A DNA stretch of 35,892 nt from JBNJGB01 sp051747385 (GTDB lineage: Bacteria > Myxococcota_A > UBA9042 > PHBI01 > JACKFB01). The notes below the pieces were generated by a model that was not told the DNA's origin, ran no database searches, and saw only the letters and a program-made list of their open reading frames with translations. Below are positions 1 to 7,557 of the stretch, one piece after another. Each line of letters starts with the position of its first letter. The stretch's first letter is position 1. The DNA lies in NCBI GenBank assembly GCA_051747385.1, contig JBNJGB010000049.1, positions 1 to 35,892 of the forward strand. Direction: 5' to 3'. Position numbers and translations under genes: made by a program.

Positions 1-16
1 GCCGCATCTTCGACAT
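1..16 (-). CDS. possible 5' end of a gene leaving the left edge
   Basis: On the minus strand an ATG at 16-14 opens a frame reading MSKMR up to the window edge. A GGAG at 26-23 sits 6 nt upstream, which is ideal Shine-Dalgarno spacing. Only five codons are visible, so no function can be given and the call rests on the start signal alone. It could equally be chance in a GC-rich intergenic region. Confidence 0.2.
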
Positions 17-23
17 CGTCCAC

Positions 24-50
24 TCCTGTCGTTCAGGGACATCGACAGGA
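24..50. promoter_or_regulatory. perfect 8-bp inverted repeat (hairpin-capable)
   Basis: TCCTGTCG (24-31) and CGACAGGA (43-50) form a perfect 8-bp stem around an 11-nt loop. A second outer pair, CCGCAT (2-7) and ATGCGG (49-54), is also present. The left arm overlaps the putative GGAG ribosome site of the edge gene, so in an RNA the hairpin could hide it. There is no T-tract, so it is not a classic terminator. Role unknown. Confidence 0.3.
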
Positions 51-110
51 TGCGGATCACGGCCGCGAAGTCAGCCCAGCCTCGGTCGGACGGGTACACC
101 CGAAACTCAG

Positions 111-226
111 GCCAAGGCGCGAAGGCGCAAAGGCGCGGACGACACGGGGCAGATGCAGTAGGGCCGCGTTCCGCGGCGGTCACTTCCCGCAGCAGGGCCG
201 CCGTCCGCGGCGGTCGCTTCCGGCCC
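111..226. repeat. 116-bp direct repeat, copy 1
   Basis: This 116-bp block is identical to 262-377 by eye. It begins with three phased octamers, AAGGCGCG, AAGGCGCA, AAGGCGCG (114-137). It continues with two internal copies of CCGCGGCGGTC (171-181 and 205-215), each followed by a CTTCC-type tail. It carries no coding potential and no transposase is nearby. Confidence 0.9.
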
Positions 227-261
227 CACGAGGGAGAGTGTCCCCGCTCCGAAGGGCTCGC

Positions 262-377
262 GCCAAGGCGCGAAGGCGCAAAGGCGCGGACGACACGGGG
301 CAGATGCAGTAGGGCCGCGTTCCGCGGCGGTCACTTCCCGCAGCAGGGCCGCCGTCCGCGGCGGTCGCTTCCGGCCC
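262..377. repeat. 116-bp direct repeat, copy 2
   Basis: This is the second copy of the block at 111-226, offset by 151 bp and separated from it by 35 bp of unrelated sequence. Perfect identity suggests a recent local duplication or ongoing gene conversion. Confidence 0.9.
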
Positions 378-515
378 TCCCTGCGACGGAGTGACGCCGG
401 CGGGGCCGCCGGCGCCCCGAGTCAGCGGGAAGAGAGGCGAGAGGGCTGCGCCGCGAGGCGAGAGGGACGGCCGCCGGCGTCCCACGAGAGAGGGAGGCGC
501 CGGCGGGGCCGCGGT

Positions 516-1496
516 CTACTTCGTCTCGGTCTTGGACTCGTCCTCGCCGGAGGGGGACTCCTCCTTCACGGGAGTGCCCTTGCTGCCCAGGCTGAGCAGG
601 TTCCGGCGGGCGCGCTCGAGCTGATCCTCGGGGATGTTCCAGCGGGCCGACTGGGCGCTGCTGCCGCCCCGAGCCTGCTCGGCGGCCTTCTTCTCGGACT
701 CGGTGCGGTCGCGGGGGCGGGTGACCTCCTTGCGGCGCTGACCCTTCCGCACGCGGACCACGCGCCCGCCGCGGGCCTCCAGCTTCGCCTCCGCCTGCGC
801 CTGCGTGTCCGTCGGCGACTCCTCGCCGGTGGCGCTCCGGGGCTTGGTGCGGAGCCGAACCCGGCGGCCGCTGCGGCTGATGCCCTTGGTGGCCTCCGCG
901 AGCTTCCCGCCGGGGGCCGACGGGGTGTGCCTGCGGGCGCCCGTTCGCGGCGCAGCGCTCGCGGAGGTCGCCTTCTTCCGGGCACCTTTCCGTCGCCCTT
1001 TCGCACGCGGGGGCGGGCCGGCCTGCTTGTCGGTCAGCAGCTTCCAGTGCCCCTTCCCGTCGGTCTCGAAGAGGTCGTCCTTCTGCTTGCCGAGGGCGAT
1101 CTTCAGGGCCCGCTTGGGGTTCGCGTCGGTCATCCGGTTGTCGACCACGGCCTCGAGGAGATCCTCCTCGTGGTGCCAGCCGGGGTTCTGCTGCAGCCAG
1201 ACGACGAGAGCGTCGCCGACGCGTTTTCTGCTTCGACGCTTGCGGGCCCTCCCCGCTCTCTTCGCGGTGCGCTCCGCCATCCTCGCGGTCTTCCGAACGA
1301 CCCCCTCGCCGGCCACGGCGCCGCCCTCACGCGGCCCCGCCATGGGAGACTCCGCGATGATGCTCGCGGCCTCCAGCACGCGGACGAGCGCCTCGATGCG
1401 GTCGACTGGGACCGTCAACTCGAGGTCGCCCATCGTGATGTGCGCCTCGTCATCGGACACGGTGAGGCTGGTGTTCAGGGAGCCGTGATCGGACAT
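516..1496 (-). CDS. Lys/Arg-rich protein with winged-helix-like segment
   Basis: 326 residues, family not recognised. The first ~50 residues are acidic/hydrophobic and look like a small ordered or oligomerising module. Residues ~66-95 are very basic. Residues ~94-156 look folded, with helices followed by a FETDGKGHWKLL-type hairpin resembling a winged helix. The rest to the C-terminus is a disordered Lys/Arg/Ala/Pro/Ser-rich tail ending in an acidic patch. No signal peptide or membrane segment is seen. ATG at 1496 is chosen because GGAG lies 8 nt upstream and an excellent promoter lies at 1602-1630; a longer frame to 1706 would cross that promoter. The composition suggests a DNA- or RNA-binding, nucleoid-type protein (inference). 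It is transcribed away from the gene at 1846. Confidence 0.8.
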   Translation of the reverse strand: MSDHGSLNTSLTVSDDEAHITMGDLELTVPVDRIEALVRVLEAASIIAESPMAGPREGGAVAGEGVVRKTARMAERTAKRAGRARKRRSRKRVGDALVVWLQQNPGWHHEEDLLEAVVDNRMTDANPKRALKIALGKQKDDLFETDGKGHWKLLTDKQAGPPPRAKGRRKGARKKATSASAAPRTGARRHTPSAPGGKLAEATKGISRSGRRVRLRTKPRSATGEESPTDTQAQAEAKLEARGGRVVRVRKGQRRKEVTRPRDRTESEKKAAEQARGGSSAQSARWNIPEDQLERARRNLLSLGSKGTPVKEESPSGEDESKTETK

Positions 1497-1601
1497 GGCA
1501 GATACTCCGTGACGGAAAGTCGAATCGGAGGGGGTGGGGGATTGGTGCCAAATGGCTGGGAATTCAGGGAATTCTTGGGGCGCGGCACCGTGGCAGCCGA
1601 G

Positions 1602-1630
1602 AGTATAGGTGCGCTGTTTCGGCTTTTCAA
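1602..1630 (-). promoter_or_regulatory. sigma70-type promoter for the basic protein
   Basis: On the minus strand TTGAAA (1630-1625) and TATACT (1607-1602) are separated by exactly 17 bp, very close to consensus and striking in ~70% GC DNA. Transcription would start near 1595, giving a ~100-nt leader before the ATG at 1496. Confidence 0.75.
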
Positions 1631-1708
1631 GCCTCGTGGAATCAAACTGCCGGGCCGGCGTGCAAATTCCCGACGTGTCGAACCCTCCCCGGGGGGGCCG
1701 GGACAACG

Positions 1709-1737
1709 TTGACGCCGCCCCGGGCAGCGGCTAGGGT
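1709..1737 (+). promoter_or_regulatory. candidate promoter for the 1846 gene
   Basis: TTGACG (1709-1714), a 17-bp spacer and TAGGGT (1732-1737). The -35 is strong; the -10 keeps only the T-A-...-T positions common in GC-rich promoters. It lies ~100 bp upstream of the GTG start at 1846 and diverges from the 1602-1630 promoter. Confidence 0.45.
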
Positions 1738-1845
1738 TCGCCGGCCCCGGAGGACAGGGCCGGGGGAGGTGGAAGCCGTGGCGGCAGATGTGCCGCAGGC
1801 GGGCATCGCGGCCCTCGGGGCCGCCGGCGTCGGAGTGGGGCTCGA

Positions 1846-3303
1846 GTGGGCATCTCGCGATTCGGAGTGGGCACGTCGCTGGCCCTGTTCGCGGCCGTGG
1901 CAGGGGTCTACGCGCTGATCGCGTGGGATCGCCTGGCCGAGCCCTCTCCCCAGTTCCATTTCGTGGATCTGGCACATTCCTTCATGGAGGGTCGACTCGA
2001 CACGGACACGCCGACGGAGTCGTGGCGCGTCACCCGAGACGACGACCCTCGCGGCTATCGCGACGCCATCCGCCGCACGGTGCACGCCGGCGGCTGGAAC
2101 GACTGGGCCCGCATCCGCACGCTCACGCTGAAGGACGGGACGGTGGTGGAGGGGCGCTTCCCCTGGGCCGACGCCGGGGACGAGAAGCGACACATCTTCC
2201 ACACCGTCGACGGGGAGATTCGCAAGATCCGCGTCCCGCAGGACCTGAAGCGGGGCTGCGGCGACCTGCGGCGGAAGGCATGTGACGAGACGACCTACCA
2301 TGTGTCGTTTCCGCCGTTCCCCGCGGTGGTCATGATGCCGTTCGCGGCGATCTGGGGCTACGACACCAACGACGTGCTGATCACGGTGCTCGCCGGCGGC
2401 CTGAATGCCGTGCTGCTCTTCTGGCTCCTCCAGCTCCTGAGCCTCCGCGGGCACACGGCGCGCAGCCGCCGGGACAACGTGTGGCTCACCGTCGCGTTCT
2501 GCCTGGGCTCGGTGGCCTTCTTCTCGTCGGTGCGGGGGGAGGTGTGGTTCACCGCCCTCGTGTTCGGCGTCGCGTTGAACCTGCTGTTCATGCTCGCGGC
2601 GCTGGACCTGAAGCACCCGCTGCTCGCCGGGATCGCCCTGGCGTTCGGCATGGCCACGCGCACGCCCGTCGCGTTCTGCTTCGTGTTCTTCGCGTGGCAG
2701 TTGTTCTTCCCCGGCAACCGGTGGGTGCACGGGCGGTGGGGCGAGATCTTCAAGAAGGGCGTGCTGTTCGCGGTCCCGGTGCTGATCGTCGGCGGGGCTC
2801 TCATCGCCTACAACCTGGCCCGTTTCGGGGATCCGATGGAGTTCGGGCACCGCTACCTGACCGGGGGTGCCGCCCAGCGCATCCGGGACCACGGCATGTT
2901 CAGCACGTACTACCTGAACCTGAACCTCCAGGCCGCCCTGGTGAACCTGCCGCGCATCACCACCGAGGCGCCCTTCGTGCAGATCACCAGGCACGGGCTG
3001 AGCCTGCTGTTCACGACGCCCCTGCTGTTCCTGCTCTTCCGGCCGGCGGCGTTCCCCGGCCTGCGGCGGTCCCTCTGGCTGGCGGTCCTCTTCGCGGCCG
3101 TGCCCGGCCTGCTCTACCAGAACACCGGCTGGGAGCAGTTCGGATACCGGTTCGCCCTGGACTACTTCCCCTACCTGCTGGCCCTCGTGGCCATCGGCGC
3201 GCGGCCGCTCACCTGGCGCTGGAAGGCGGCCATCGTCGCCGGGGTGGTGATCAACCTCTTCGGGGCCATCACCTTCGGCCGGTTCCCGCAGTTCTACTAT
3301 TGA
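1846..3303 (+). CDS. polytopic membrane protein, GT-C-glycosyltransferase-like
   Basis: 485 residues starting at GTG, with GGAG at 1832-1835 upstream. One N-terminal membrane helix (~8-26) is followed by a ~125-residue extracytoplasmic region, then about eight to nine hydrophobic helices to the C-terminus. This plan resembles GT-C/GT39-like polyprenyl-phosphate sugar transferases and related uncharacterised membrane proteins; an acidic residue lies just after the first helix (HFVDLAHSF). No diagnostic motif proves a transferase, so an uncharacterised multi-pass protein is the safe reading. It is 53 bp upstream of nagB on the same strand, but nagB appears to have its own promoter. Confidence 0.8.
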   Translation: MGISRFGVGTSLALFAAVAGVYALIAWDRLAEPSPQFHFVDLAHSFMEGRLDTDTPTESWRVTRDDDPRGYRDAIRRTVHAGGWNDWARIRTLTLKDGTVVEGRFPWADAGDEKRHIFHTVDGEIRKIRVPQDLKRGCGDLRRKACDETTYHVSFPPFPAVVMMPFAAIWGYDTNDVLITVLAGGLNAVLLFWLLQLLSLRGHTARSRRDNVWLTVAFCLGSVAFFSSVRGEVWFTALVFGVALNLLFMLAALDLKHPLLAGIALAFGMATRTPVAFCFVFFAWQLFFPGNRWVHGRWGEIFKKGVLFAVPVLIVGGALIAYNLARFGDPMEFGHRYLTGGAAQRIRDHGMFSTYYLNLNLQAALVNLPRITTEAPFVQITRHGLSLLFTTPLLFLLFRPAAFPGLRRSLWLAVLFAAVPGLLYQNTGWEQFGYRFALDYFPYLLALVAIGARPLTWRWKAAIVAGVVINLFGAITFGRFPQFYY

Positions 3304-3318
3304 CCGCCGACATCCCCC

Positions 3319-3347
3319 TTGTCCCGACCGCCCCGAGCCGCTATCAC
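3319..3347 (+). promoter_or_regulatory. candidate promoter for nagB
   Basis: TTGTCC (3319-3324), a 17-bp spacer and TATCAC (3342-3347). Only nine bases separate the -10 hexamer from the nagB ATG at 3357, so the transcript would start about 2-4 nt before the ATG. That agrees with the lack of any Shine-Dalgarno sequence there. Confidence 0.5.
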
Positions 3348-3356
3348 TCGCGACCC

Positions 3357-4139
3357 ATGGCGTCGCGACTCCACGAGCAGCTCCGCCCCGTCGTCCAGGT
3401 GGACGAGCGCGAGGCGGTGGACCGGGCGCTCGCGTCCGAGATCGCCCGGCTCATCCACGCCCGGCGCGCCGAGGGCCGTCCTTGCGTGCTCGGGCTCGCG
3501 ACGGGGCACACGCCCACGGGCGTCTACCGCGAGCTGGTGAGGCTCCACCGGGACGAGGGCCTGTCCTTCGCCGACGTGATCACGTTCAACCTGGACGAGT
3601 ACGCCGGGCTGTCGCCGGAGCACCCGGCCAGCTTTCGGGCCTGGATGCAGCGGGTCCTCTTCGAGAGGGTGGACGTCGATCCCGGGGCCACGCACGTGCC
3701 GAGGGGCGACGCCCCGGATCCCGAGGCCGAGTGCCGCCGATACGAGGCGCTCCTGCGGGAGGCCGGCGGCGTGGACCTGCAGGTCCTGGGCCTGGGCCGG
3801 AACGGCCACGTGGGCTTCAACGAGCCCGGATCGCCGGTCGACTCGCGGACCCGCGTGGTGACGCTGGCGGAGACCACCCGCCGGGTGAACGCCCGGGACT
3901 TCCCGGACGACACGCCGGTGCCCGACCGGGCGCTCACCATGGGCGTGGAGACGATCCTGGAGGCGCGGCGCCTGCGGGTGATCGCCTTCGGCGAGCACAA
4001 GGCCGACGCGGTCCGGCACCTGGTGGAGTCGGAGCCCGAACCGGCCTGGCCCTGCTCGCTCTTGCGAGGGCACGACGACCTGCGCGTCCTGTGCGACGCC
4101 CCCGCCGCTTCGCTGCTGTCGGGGGAGGACGCGGCGTGA
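3357..4139 (+). CDS. nagB: glucosamine-6-phosphate deaminase
   Basis: 260 residues, normal for the family (E. coli ~266). It converts glucosamine-6-P to fructose-6-P and ammonia in the cytoplasm. The general-base motif TFNLDEY is at 76-82 (D80). The active-site loop GLGRNGHVGFNEPG spans 145-158, with H151 and E156 matching the catalytic His and Glu. The Asp of the E. coli triad is Asn149 here, as I recall for Bacillus-type enzymes. The start is ATG 3357; no Shine-Dalgarno is present and the promoter at 3319-3347 implies a near-leaderless mRNA. The stop overlaps the GTG of the next gene (GTGA), so the two are translationally coupled. 6-Phosphogluconolactonase is a related fold, but the motifs favour NagB. 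Confidence 0.93.
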   Translation: MASRLHEQLRPVVQVDEREAVDRALASEIARLIHARRAEGRPCVLGLATGHTPTGVYRELVRLHRDEGLSFADVITFNLDEYAGLSPEHPASFRAWMQRVLFERVDVDPGATHVPRGDAPDPEAECRRYEALLREAGGVDLQVLGLGRNGHVGFNEPGSPVDSRTRVVTLAETTRRVNARDFPDDTPVPDRALTMGVETILEARRLRVIAFGEHKADAVRHLVESEPEPAWPCSLLRGHDDLRVLCDAPAASLLSGEDAA

Positions 4140-5455
4140 GCGGGCTCCGGGCCGGCGTCGCGAGGACCTTCGTGACCCCCGCGCCGGGGACGCCGTTGGC
4201 CGGCTACGCGGAGCGCCTCGGGAACTGCACGGGCGCGCGGGACGAGCTGACGGGCACGGCCCTGGTGCTCGACGACGGGGACACGCGGCTGGGCGTCGTG
4301 GCCCTTGACCTGCTGGCCATCCAGGAGGACGTGGCCGACCGCATCGCGGAGGGCGCGGCCGGGCGGGCCGGCATCTCGCGCGAGCGGCTCCTCCTGGCCT
4401 GCTCCCACAGCCACTGCGCGCCGGTGGCCTCCCTGGGGCCGAGGACCCGGCGGCGACAGCGGCGCTACGTGGAGGGCCTGATCCAGAAGGTCGTGGACGC
4501 GCTCGCGCAGGCCGCGGCCGACCTCCGCCCCGCCGGCCTGACCGCCGCCCGGGGGACCCTGACCATCGCCGTGAACCGGCGCGCCGAGGGCGAGGGCGGC
4601 GAGGCGCTCCTGGCGCCGAACCCGGACGGCCCGGTGGACCGGGATCTGAACGTGCTGCAGGTCCGCGCCGAGGACGGCGTGCCGATCGCCACGGTCCTGA
4701 ACGCCGCCTGCCACCCCACCATCCAGAGCCCGAAGCAGCGGGAGGCCTCCGCGGGCTGGCCGGGGATCATGCGCCGGCGGGTCGAGGAGGCCACGGGCGC
4801 TCCCGCGCTGTTCCTGCAGGGCGCCACCGGGGACCTGAACCCGGACCACGAGTGGGAGGACGGCGACGACCAGGAGGCCCTGGACAGGCTGGGGGCTCGG
4901 GCCGGCGAAGAGGCGGTGGCGGCGCTGGACCACCTCGCGCCGGTGAAGGGGACGCCGCTCGCGGCAGGCCGGGAGGCCGTCGACCTGCGCCTGGTCCCCG
5001 AGCGCGACGCGCTGGGCCTGCCCGTCGGATATCGGCGCGGCCTGTGGCGACACGCGAAGGTGCCGCCCGCCCTGTCGGACCTGCTCCTGGACCTGCTGTA
5101 CCCGTGGCGCACGCGCGTCCGGCGAGACGGCGAGGGAGCGCTGCTCCCCGTGGAGGTGACCGCTCTGCGCCTCGGGGACGTGGCGGTGGCGGCGCACGGG
5201 GCGGAGACGTTCCACGCCCTGGGCCGGGGCGTGAAGGAGGCCTCGCCGGCCGCCGCGATCACGCTCTTCGCCGGATACGCCAACGGCATGGTCGGCTACC
5301 TGCCGACGCTGGAGGAGCACGCACGGGGAGGTTACGAGGTGGACGTGGCGCCCTACGTCTATCGCCTCCCGGGCAGGCTCCCGGCGGACGGGGGCGAGCG
5401 GGTGGCCGGGGCCTCGACGCGTCTGCTGGCCTCGCTGTGGGGATCACCCGGGTGA
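4136..5455 (+). CDS. neutral/alkaline ceramidase-family hydrolase (copy 1)
   Basis: 439 residues. The GTG start at 4136 overlaps the nagB stop, with a strong GGGGGAGG (4121-4128) 7 nt upstream. The N-terminal pattern (AGVARTFVTP..G..LAGYAER), CSHSHCAP (H91, H93) and NAACHP (H193) fit the PF04734 neutral ceramidase N-terminal fold and keep its likely zinc His residues. The ceramidase nucleophile motif GDxSPN reads GDLNPD (232-237), so the catalytic Ser is Asn235. No signal peptide is evident, so it is probably cytoplasmic. It is likely a divergent metal-dependent hydrolase rather than a true ceramidase; substrate unknown. Coupling to nagB suggests an N-acyl or amino-sugar compound (inference). 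A paralogue lies at 7558-8766. Confidence 0.8.
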   Translation: MSGLRAGVARTFVTPAPGTPLAGYAERLGNCTGARDELTGTALVLDDGDTRLGVVALDLLAIQEDVADRIAEGAAGRAGISRERLLLACSHSHCAPVASLGPRTRRRQRRYVEGLIQKVVDALAQAAADLRPAGLTAARGTLTIAVNRRAEGEGGEALLAPNPDGPVDRDLNVLQVRAEDGVPIATVLNAACHPTIQSPKQREASAGWPGIMRRRVEEATGAPALFLQGATGDLNPDHEWEDGDDQEALDRLGARAGEEAVAALDHLAPVKGTPLAAGREAVDLRLVPERDALGLPVGYRRGLWRHAKVPPALSDLLLDLLYPWRTRVRRDGEGALLPVEVTALRLGDVAVAAHGAETFHALGRGVKEASPAAAITLFAGYANGMVGYLPTLEEHARGGYEVDVAPYVYRLPGRLPADGGERVAGASTRLLASLWGSPG

Positions 5456-5476
5456 CGATCCGCGCCGGAAAGGCGG

Positions 5477-5505
5477 TTGCTCCGCACGGATCCGCCCTCT
5501 AAGCT
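5477..5505 (+). promoter_or_regulatory. candidate promoter for the 5566-10295 unit
   Basis: TTGCTC (5477-5482), a 17-bp spacer and TAAGCT (5500-5505), placed in the 110-bp gap before the lipoprotein gene. Transcription would start near 5512, ~54 nt before the TTG start. An inverted pair GATCCG (5457-5462) / CGGATC (5487-5492) brackets the -35 and could be an operator, though six bases are weak evidence. Confidence 0.4.
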
Positions 5506-5565
5506 GCGCGGCGCGAGGGCGGCGGGCGTCCTCTCGAGCCTCCCACGGACCGGAGAGTCAGAGCC

Positions 5566-6174
5566 TTGCAAGCCATCAGGATCGGCGCGGTCGTGGCGGC
5601 CCTCCTCGTGCCGCTGGCCGGATGCCAGAGTGAAGACGTCTCGTGCCCCGACTACCGCGACACCGCGGTGCCCTTCGACGAGCAGGAGGGCTGCGTCATC
5701 CCCGACATCCCCGAGCCGGACGTCGAGGAGGACGTGCCGACCCAGGACGTGGAGGATGACACGGGCCCCGGGGAGATGCTCGTCGGGCAGCCGTGCGAGG
5801 AGGACGGGGACTGCGGCCTCGACTTCTGCCTGAACGATACGTTCATCCAGACGGTGGCGCCCGACGCGGACATCCCCATCCCGAACGGCCTCTGCTCGAG
5901 CAATCCGTTCTCCCCGCCGGCCGACTGCGGACCGGAAGCCGGGCTCTTCAACCTGCAGCCCGCCTTCGGCACGGACGCCGAGATCTGCCTCGCCCTCTGC
6001 GAGGGCCTGGCCGACTGCCGCTGGGACGAGGCCGTGGACGAGGACGGCACGACCTCGGGGGGCTACTCCTGCTATCAGCCTGATCCAGAGGACGAGCGGA
6101 CCTTCTGCATCCCGGACAGCCTGGTCATCGTCATCGAGGAAGAGCGCGCGGCCGCGGCCGGGGAGGGGAACTGA
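5566..6174 (+). CDS. Cys-rich lipoprotein
   Basis: 202 residues from a TTG start, with GGAGAG (5552-5557) 8 nt upstream. A hydrophobic leader ends in the lipobox LAGC with C20, so the mature protein is lipid-anchored. An acidic Asp/Glu/Pro-rich linker follows (~45-70), then a Cys-rich domain with a C-x4-D-x-DC-x5-C-like pattern (VGQPCEEDGDCGLDFC) and several further Cys, probably disulphide-bonded outside the cytoplasm. Such small Cys-rich lipoproteins are common in Myxococcota and mostly uncharacterised. The stop overlaps the next ATG (TGATG), linking it to the outer-membrane protein gene as a likely partner. Confidence 0.82.
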   Translation: MQAIRIGAVVAALLVPLAGCQSEDVSCPDYRDTAVPFDEQEGCVIPDIPEPDVEEDVPTQDVEDDTGPGEMLVGQPCEEDGDCGLDFCLNDTFIQTVAPDADIPIPNGLCSSNPFSPPADCGPEAGLFNLQPAFGTDAEICLALCEGLADCRWDEAVDEDGTTSGGYSCYQPDPEDERTFCIPDSLVIVIEEERAAAAGEGN

Positions 6175-7556
6175 TGAAGGCGACCACGCGCACCCTGTCG
6201 ACCCTGCTCCTCGTCCTGCTGGCCGTCTCGCCCGCGGCCGCCGAGGACATCGAGCCCGTCCCGACCCCGGAGACCGGCCGGGACGCCCCGGGCGCCGAGG
6301 CCGAGGCCGCGGAGGAGACCGCCGAGAAGGGCCTCGCCGACCGCGACTGGGGCCCGTACATGGAGTTCATGATCGGCGAGATCGAGCGCATCTCGGAGAT
6401 GGACCCCTACGGCGTGACCTCGCAGCTTCCCGAGGGGTACCTCTCGGTCAAGTACCAGTGGACCACCATCACCGCGAGCGAGCGGTTCGACAACACCGGC
6501 AAGCTCGGCCCCGTCTCGCCGAAGATCGAGTTCGACGACGGCGAGGGCAACAAGATGCTGGCCGTGGACCTGGGCCTGTCCGGCGAGGGCGGCGGCCACC
6601 TCTTCCAGGTCTCCTACGGCATCACCAACCCCCTCGACTGGTACATCGAGATCCCCTTCACCTACATCGACGTGGCCCTGGAGCCGGAGGTCGAGGAGAT
6701 CGACGAGGAGGGCAACCGGATCGATCCCGGCCTCGCCCAGATCGCCGGCTACGACCCCAAGACCTACGGCACCGAGCAGTTCGTCTACGACACCCTGCCG
6801 CGGGTCGGCCGGGCGGCGCCGGCGTCGCGCTACGAGGGCGACTGGCTCCTGGGCGACATCAACACGGGCTTCTCCTGGAACCCGTTCCGGAACGAGCGCC
6901 TGTCCTTCGCGCTCACCGGCCGCGTGTTCCTGCCCACGGGCAACATCGTGGACAGCAACAACTCGCTGCTCTACGGCACGGGGCCGGGCATCGACACGTC
7001 CATCGGCGGCTGGGCCGTCGGCATGACCCACGGCGTGGACGTTCGCATCTTCAAGTACGCCAACCTGCTGGATATCATCTTCTCGGGCGAGTTCACCTGG
7101 TCCTACGGCTTCGAGCAGGAGCGGGACTATCCGACGAACTTCGTGAAGCCCGACGCGAACTTCCAGCGGCTGGATCCGGCCGCGTTCCCGGACCTGTCGG
7201 ACCTGTCCGGCACCTTCAAGTACACGCCCGGCTTCGGCGTGGACGCGGTGGCGCAGGTGAACTTCCAGATCGCCATGGTGGGCCTGGGCGTCGGCTACGG
7301 CATCCAGTTCTCCCAGACGCCGTGGCTCGAGGGCGACCCGGCGTTCGTGCAGATGGCCAAGAGCCTGGAGCTCATCGGCCAGCAGGAGCTCCACGCGCTG
7401 CAGCTCGCGGGGAGCATCTCGCTGCTCCCCTTCGTGCCGATGGATCTGCAGTTCAGCTGGCGCAAGCCCGTCGCCGGCCGCAACGCCATCGTCATGGACG
7501 ACTACTACCAGGTCACCGCCAAGGCCTACATCCCGCTGTTCGCCCTCTGGAGGTAG
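6174..7556 (+). CDS. predicted outer-membrane beta-barrel protein
   Basis: 460 residues; ATG 6174 overlaps the preceding stop, with GGAGG (6162-6166) 7 nt upstream. A signal peptide ends near AAA-ED (~23). A short Glu/Ala-rich linker is followed by a long region of alternating aromatic/polar strands rich in Gly, Tyr and Trp (for example YLSVKYQWTTITA, LSFALTGRVFLPTGNIV, LLDIIFSGEFTWSYGF), typical of a barrel with long loops. I do not recognise the exact family; the layout resembles 'transporter/phenol-degradation' type porins. With a lipoprotein before it and a hydrolase plus sugar symporter after it, a role in nutrient passage across the outer membrane is plausible (inference). Confidence 0.75.
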   Translation: MKATTRTLSTLLLVLLAVSPAAAEDIEPVPTPETGRDAPGAEAEAAEETAEKGLADRDWGPYMEFMIGEIERISEMDPYGVTSQLPEGYLSVKYQWTTITASERFDNTGKLGPVSPKIEFDDGEGNKMLAVDLGLSGEGGGHLFQVSYGITNPLDWYIEIPFTYIDVALEPEVEEIDEEGNRIDPGLAQIAGYDPKTYGTEQFVYDTLPRVGRAAPASRYEGDWLLGDINTGFSWNPFRNERLSFALTGRVFLPTGNIVDSNNSLLYGTGPGIDTSIGGWAVGMTHGVDVRIFKYANLLDIIFSGEFTWSYGFEQERDYPTNFVKPDANFQRLDPAAFPDLSDLSGTFKYTPGFGVDAVAQVNFQIAMVGLGVGYGIQFSQTPWLEGDPAFVQMAKSLELIGQQELHALQLAGSISLLPFVPMDLQFSWRKPVAGRNAIVMDDYYQVTAKAYIPLFALWR

Positions 7557-7557
7557 G

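Larger units (their letters stand above)
51..515. other. gene-free GC-rich region with repeats
   Basis: No convincing gene is seen. The open frames here are Arg/Ala/Gly-rich artefacts present on both strands, and they arise from the duplicated 116-bp unit. The segment 378-515 is simple GC-rich DNA downstream of the gene ending at 516, with no clear terminator. Confidence 0.6.

Noticed and set aside
50..624. Several short Arg/Ala/Gly-rich open frames at the left edge
   Set aside because: They lie in repeated non-coding DNA, occur on both strands and lack ribosome sites or family features.
1497..1706. Longer N-terminus for the basic protein up to 1706
   Set aside because: It would be translated across the strong promoter at 1602-1630 and has no ribosome site; ATG 1496 has GGAG at 8 nt.
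5457..5492. GATCCG/CGGATC inverted pair as an operator
   Set aside because: Only six bases per arm with 24 bp between, easily chance in this composition; mentioned only as context for the promoter.
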